A stretch of 25,487 bases of DNA from Chloromonas sp. AAM2 (taxonomy: Eukaryota > Chlorophyta > Chlorophyceae > Chlamydomonadales > Chlamydomonadaceae), in assembly GCA_004335635.1 (NCBI GenBank), contig QAXH01002276.1, forward strand, positions 1 to 25,487, given 5' to 3'. A program made the translations under genes and the position numbers. A model generated the notes under the pieces. It was not told where the DNA came from. It searched no databases and saw only the letters and a program-made list of their open reading frames with translations. Shown piece by piece: positions 21,788 to 25,487 of the stretch (within the stretch, counting starts at the first letter, position 1; each line of letters starts with the position of its first letter).

Positions 21788-24509
21788 ATGTTTGGAGCGT
21801 TTGGTAGTTCCACCGCCTCGCTGCGAGCTCGGCCGTCTCTGGTTCGGATTCCGAGCGTCGCGCGCACGGGCCGAGCGCAGCGATTGAGATTGGACGTCGA
21901 GGCAGGGTCGAGGCAAGTGTTTGGCCTTGCTGAGTCAAGCAAGGGGCTTCTTTGCCAAGGGGTCTGCGTATCTGTTCGCTGAACCGCCTGCAGGGATGGT
22001 ATCTTGCATGTCCCGTCAAGTTACGACCCTGACCAGCCCTCTCCGCTGCTGGTTTTCCTGCATGGCGCATCGGCTGGAGGGAAGGATTGCGAAAGCGTAT
22101 TCACCAGGTCAGCACTGTCAGGGCGCTGGATTTGCGGATCAGTTCCATGTGGGATCAGTTCCAGCATGTTACACGTCTTGATGCACCACTATGGCCGTAC
22201 CTTTGCAGTGAAGTTTTGCAATTATTGTGAGAGCATAGAACAGAGTGCATGGAACAGAGTGCATGGAACAGAGCATGGAGAGCAGAGTACATGTGTTCGC
22301 TTCACAAATTCAGAAAACGACCTGAACGAAACACCTTTTCACGTTCACGGCAAACAATCCACTCATGTCGAGCGATTCAAACGTATACTTCATGAGCGCA
22401 GAGTGGCACAGTTGCACCACTTGTGTAGTACTCTGCAGAATGTATCAGCAGAATCATGCCAGAGGACACAGCTATGGTGTTGCATCAGGAATACAGTGAT
22501 CGGCTCTGTATTCGAATGGTCTAGTGACCTTAACTGGCACCTGATTGTGCTGCCTGCTCTGCTCCACGCTTCTTCTCATCAGTGTGAGACCTGCCATGTA
22601 AGACAGAGTGCTACACGTGAAGAATTGCAGGGCTGAGCTGGAGGCTGGCCGTGTCATTGTGATGCTCCCCGACAGTCGAGGGCGTACTTGGGATGTCATC
22701 AGGTGCGGTGCAGTGGCTGGTATCCGCGTCCTGCCCAAAAATCTTCCAAACCCAGATCATCTCTATCAGTATGTGTGCTACAGCACTGACTGCAGGCCCA
22801 TGCCTATGACGACAAGCATCCGTATGCCTCAGACACTTTTTTGATCAATTTGAACATGCATATGTCCCTGACCGACTATAAATAGCACAGGAGATTGCCA
22901 CACGTGTTCATATTGTTGACAGGGCATCTCAGAAGCCGACGCAGGTGACAGTGTCATCTAGAGTTGTGTATCCAGGCACTGCCCGTGCTGTCCATGCACA
23001 CGCCAAATGCACTCAACGCAACCACTGTGCAACGCAACGTACAGAATGACCATGCATGCATGCCGATTGTGCGTGCGAGCTGTGTCGTGCGTCACAGGGG
23101 TGGCTTTGGCCCTGACGTGCAATACATCGACAGGGCTCTGTCCAAGGTGTTCCAGGAGTACCGCATTGACCCGTCCAGAGTGTGCTGTGGGGGATTTTCT
23201 GACGGCGCCTCGGTACGTTCACAAACGTAACATGAGTTGGTGCAAACACGTCGATGGCTTACGCAGTTGCACGCCAGCGGCCTTGAGCATAGTTCGGCTC
23301 GGCAATGTGTGACCTTGCTGCGTCAGTAGTGCAGCAAGCTCTGGACCTTGCGTACAAATCAATTGCTCTTCTTTGTTGGCAGTACGCGCTCAGCTTGGGC
23401 CTGCCGAACGCCAGCGCTGGCGCATCGTCGCTTGATCCAGGGGAGAGAGATGATGGACTGTTCACGCACATCATGGCGCTGTCTCCTGGATTCATAGTCT
23501 CGTCTGTCGAGGTAAGAAGCTTGACAACGCTGTCTGCAAATTGATGCGATGTTTTTGGTCTATGGGGTTGAGGAGGACTACACTATTGGGGCAATGGGCA
23601 TGATCCATGGTGGAAGACTCGATACCATCGTACTATCTGGGGTTCCGCATTGGGATGCCGTCTTCTGCGGTCGGCTACATTGCATGGGATCACGCCGGAG
23701 CACATGGCATGCGAAGTGTACTTGCCTGGGGTTACACCTGAAGCACGTGACATTCGTGATATTGGGCAGACCAGTCTCCGGCCAGGTTTCCCAAACAGTG
23801 GGGTCTGGGTTGGCTTCTCGTTTTAATGACGTCTGATGAAAGATTGGGTCGCTGTGACTGGTGAATGGATACAGAAAACGCGCACACCCAAGATTTTCAT
23901 CTCGCATGGTGTGCGTGACGAGGTCCTGAGCATCGACCATTGCAGGTAAGTGTTGGGTTAGACCCTTGCTACATCAATTGCAACGCCGATGAACAGTCAA
24001 CGTCCTAATGCATCTACAAATGACCAATGACGCACACTTGCCAAACTGTGCCGAACCTCAAACAATACACTGTGCTAATGGATATGGTCAGCGTGCACGG
24101 TGCTGAGCTCTTGTGCCTCCATCATGACAGTACAAATGTGTTTGACTTGCTGCGTGCATGACCATGCGTAGTGCACTCACCATCATGCATGTACGCATGC
24201 CGTGTTGCAGTCGCCGCATCGTACCTCGGCTTGCTCTCCAGGGACTGCCGCCCCAACTGCTTACATACCAGGAGTTTCCAGGTAAGCCGGTGTACTTGAC
24301 GGGACACCTTGCAATCATCTCTCTGGCTTGTCAGTTGCCTGCTCCCTTAGTTTAGCTACTGATCGCCATGTTATGCTGGCTGAGCCAACCTCAGCGAACA
24401 TTCTGGATCATTCCTGCAACTGACCGGTAAGACACCGCTGCTTGCAGATGGCCACAGCATCCCACCAAAAATCGCCTCCCAAGCTCTCAATTGGTTCGTG
24501 TGCGGATAA
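21788..24509 (+). CDS. Alpha/beta-hydrolase, serine esterase (carboxylesterase/phospholipase-like)
   Basis: Eight exons: 21788-21933, 21994-22107, 22631-22702, 23098-23212, 23383-23511, 23875-23945, 24211-24281 and 24448-24509, joining to 259 residues. It resembles small single-domain esterases of the YpfH/carboxylesterase type; the natural substrate is unknown. Strand-turn motifs appear in order: PLLVFLHGAS (oxyanion hole, 72-74), VIVMLPDSRGRTWDVI, then RIDPSRV leading to the nucleophile elbow GGFSDGAS (Ser145), SPGF, the acid in ISHGVRDEVL (Asp207) and the histidine in GDGHSIP (His242). The triad is complete. A 15-residue Ser/Ala/Asp-rich insert (159-173) sits after SYALSLGLPN, where relatives are usually compact. 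Exon 1 gives a 48-residue Ser/Arg-rich N-terminus. Its donor (GA|GTCAAG) is weak, and was chosen because it gives the correct phase into DGILHVPSSY. Exons 2-8 are firm; exon 1 is tentative. Confidence 0.88.
22233..22288 (+). repeat. 14-base tandem repeat in hydrolase intron 2
   Basis: Units GCATRGAACAGAGT at 22233, 22247 and 22261, followed by a degenerate fourth copy. They lie in the 523-base intron between exons 2 and 3, which happens to be open in one frame. Confidence 0.85.
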
Positions 24510-24820
24510 CTACTGCATGCATGCAACGCAAGCGGACCTGGCTTCCTTGTCCACGGAATGGGGGTAACGTTGCATGGTTTCTTGGGCGAACGTAGCTCAG
24601 GAACGCCATTCAATGATTGTACGGCTAAGGGGGCTCCCCGGATGATGGCTCTACGAGGCCTAGGGGGTCACTCTGTAAGCCCTTGGGGGTGTTCATTCTT
24701 CCACCAGACGCCGATACAAGCATGACTTGCTGACTTGATCAAAGCATCATATGGAGCGTGCGACGGTTTTGACGGTTGTTGCAGTATTGTTATTGATGTT
24801 CATTGTTCGCACAGTTATTT
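24510..24820. other. 3' flank of the hydrolase gene
   Basis: This holds the stop-proximal 3' UTR and a candidate TGTAA signal at 24674-24678. No coding signal is visible on either strand. Confidence 0.5.
24674..24678 (+). terminator. Candidate polyadenylation signal TGTAA for the hydrolase
   Basis: TGTAA lies 165 bases past the stop codon, the best spacing of any candidate in the window. Confidence 0.4.
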
Positions 24821-24853
24821 AAAAAAAGAAGTTTGCCAGTTCTGGGACAATTT
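24821..24853 (-). repeat. Dispersed repeat, copy R3 (truncated)
   Basis: Minus-strand copy: A-run, GAAG, then TTGCCAGTTCTGGGACAA. Similarity stops right after the core, so the GGCGGTAATACAG and CA-rich blocks are missing. Confidence 0.75.
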
Positions 24854-24999
24854 GATAGGTTCATATGGTGACTGTTCGATGTAGACAAACCGAATTGTCG
24901 CCACTCGCACACAAAGGCCTCTTGTGGATGCACTGGGCATTGCTTTTGGCATTACAAAGGGTATGGCGTGCCAAGCATTTGACTTTCACTCATGCTGCG

Positions 25000-25104
25000 G
25001 TGCACACACACACATATATATGTGTTTTACTGACACACGATGGTTGCTGGCGGTAATACAGGCCTTTTCACACAAACTGTCCCAGAACTGGCAAACTTTT
25101 TTTT
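25000..25104 (+). repeat. Dispersed repeat, copy R4
   Basis: Plus-strand copy with a CA/TA-rich stretch, CTGACACAC, GGTTGCTGGCGGTAATACAG, TTCACACAAA, the core GTCCCAGAACTGGCAAA and an eight-base T-run. The block order is the same as in 61-194. Confidence 0.8.
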
Positions 25105-25266
25105 GTTGTGTTGATGTGCACCATCAATTGCATGGTCACAGGCACACTCATAAATTCATTGCATTCTCATCTTAATAAACGTTGATTATTTCAGGAAACA
25201 ATGGAGTTTACTTGCTTCCCATGAAAAAAAGAATAATAATAAAAAAAATAATGAAAAAATAAAATA
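25105..25266. other. A-rich spacer between two inverted repeat copies
   Basis: A 162-base segment separates copies R4 and R5. Its right half (about 25222-25266) is nearly pure A and T, with AATAAT and AAAATAAA motifs. No coding signal. Confidence 0.6.
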
Positions 25267-25410
25267 AAAAAAAGAAGTTTGCCAGTTCTGGGACAGTTCT
25301 TGTGTGAATAGGTCTGTATTACCGCCAGGAACCATTGTGTGTCAGTCAACATGTGTATGTGTGTGTGTCATTCGCACATGGGTTGAACAGCGGAGTGAAC
25401 ATCGCGTGTT
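25267..25410 (-). repeat. Dispersed repeat, copy R5
   Basis: Minus-strand copy with all blocks: GCGATGTTCAC, ATGTGCG, a CA-rich tract, CTGACACACAATGGTTCC, GGCGGTAATACAGAC, TATTCACACAA, the core and a T-run. It is the closest match to the copy at 61-194. Confidence 0.8.
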
Positions 25411-25487
25411 GTGGTAGACGGTGACCTCAAGAGGGCAGTTGATAAGGGGCTGGAATCAGGGGAGTGGAAGACCCCGGGCGACATCCT

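Noticed and set aside
21841..21852. GGTTCGGATTCC resembles a tRNA T-loop or B box.
   Set aside because: It lies inside the predicted first exon of the hydrolase and no cloverleaf can be built around it.
22004..22636. A 210-codon plus-strand frame running through hydrolase exon 2, intron 2 and into exon 3.
   Set aside because: It is not the hydrolase frame: exon 2 in the correct frame begins DGILHVPSSY and ends at a GT donor, and the intron part is tandem-repeat sequence.

Overview
The window is nuclear DNA of a eukaryote, most likely a green alga (Chlorophyta). The protein-coding signal is split into many short exons by GT-AG introns of about 90-1,000 bases, usually with GTGAGT/GTAAGT-like donors and TGCAG acceptors. 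The products look like plant or algal proteins: a SOUL-type heme-binding protein with a plastid-type leader, and a pterin dehydratase with an Arg/Ser-rich leader. There are no bacterial-style operons or ribosome binding sites. The assignment to green algae is inferred from protein and intron style, not from a database search. All gene models were joined by hand from homology and splice-site phase, and every join closes in frame.

Layout from left to right. (1) 61-194: a copy of a dispersed repeat that recurs at the right end. (2) 1374-4818, minus strand: eight-exon SOUL heme-binding protein (272 aa). (3) A 252-base divergent promoter region. (4) 5071-8744, plus: nine-exon fumarylacetoacetase (432 aa), the last enzyme of tyrosine catabolism. 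(5) 9464-11116, plus: five-exon pterin-4a-carbinolamine dehydratase (174 aa), which recycles the pterin cofactor of aromatic amino acid hydroxylases. (6) 12224-18942, plus: fourteen-exon coiled-coil protein of unknown function (738 aa). (7) 18943-21787: gene-poor, with a GTT microsatellite and an AT-rich, broken minus-strand reading frame. (8) 21788-24509, plus: eight-exon alpha/beta-hydrolase (259 aa) with an intact Ser-Asp-His triad. (9) The right end: three further copies of the dispersed repeat in alternating orientation around an A-rich tract.

How the genes relate. Fumarylacetoacetase and the pterin dehydratase sit side by side on one strand, 719 bases apart, and act at opposite ends of phenylalanine/tyrosine breakdown. 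This is the one clear functional pairing here. The most unusual signals are at exon-intron junctions. The coiled-coil gene has an intron whose two ends carry the same 28-base segment, as expected if the intron arose by tandem duplication of an AGGT-containing exon piece. The last intron of the pterin dehydratase gene contains a second copy of the preceding exon end plus donor, and the coding part differs only by synonymous changes. I found no wholly new multi-gene system.
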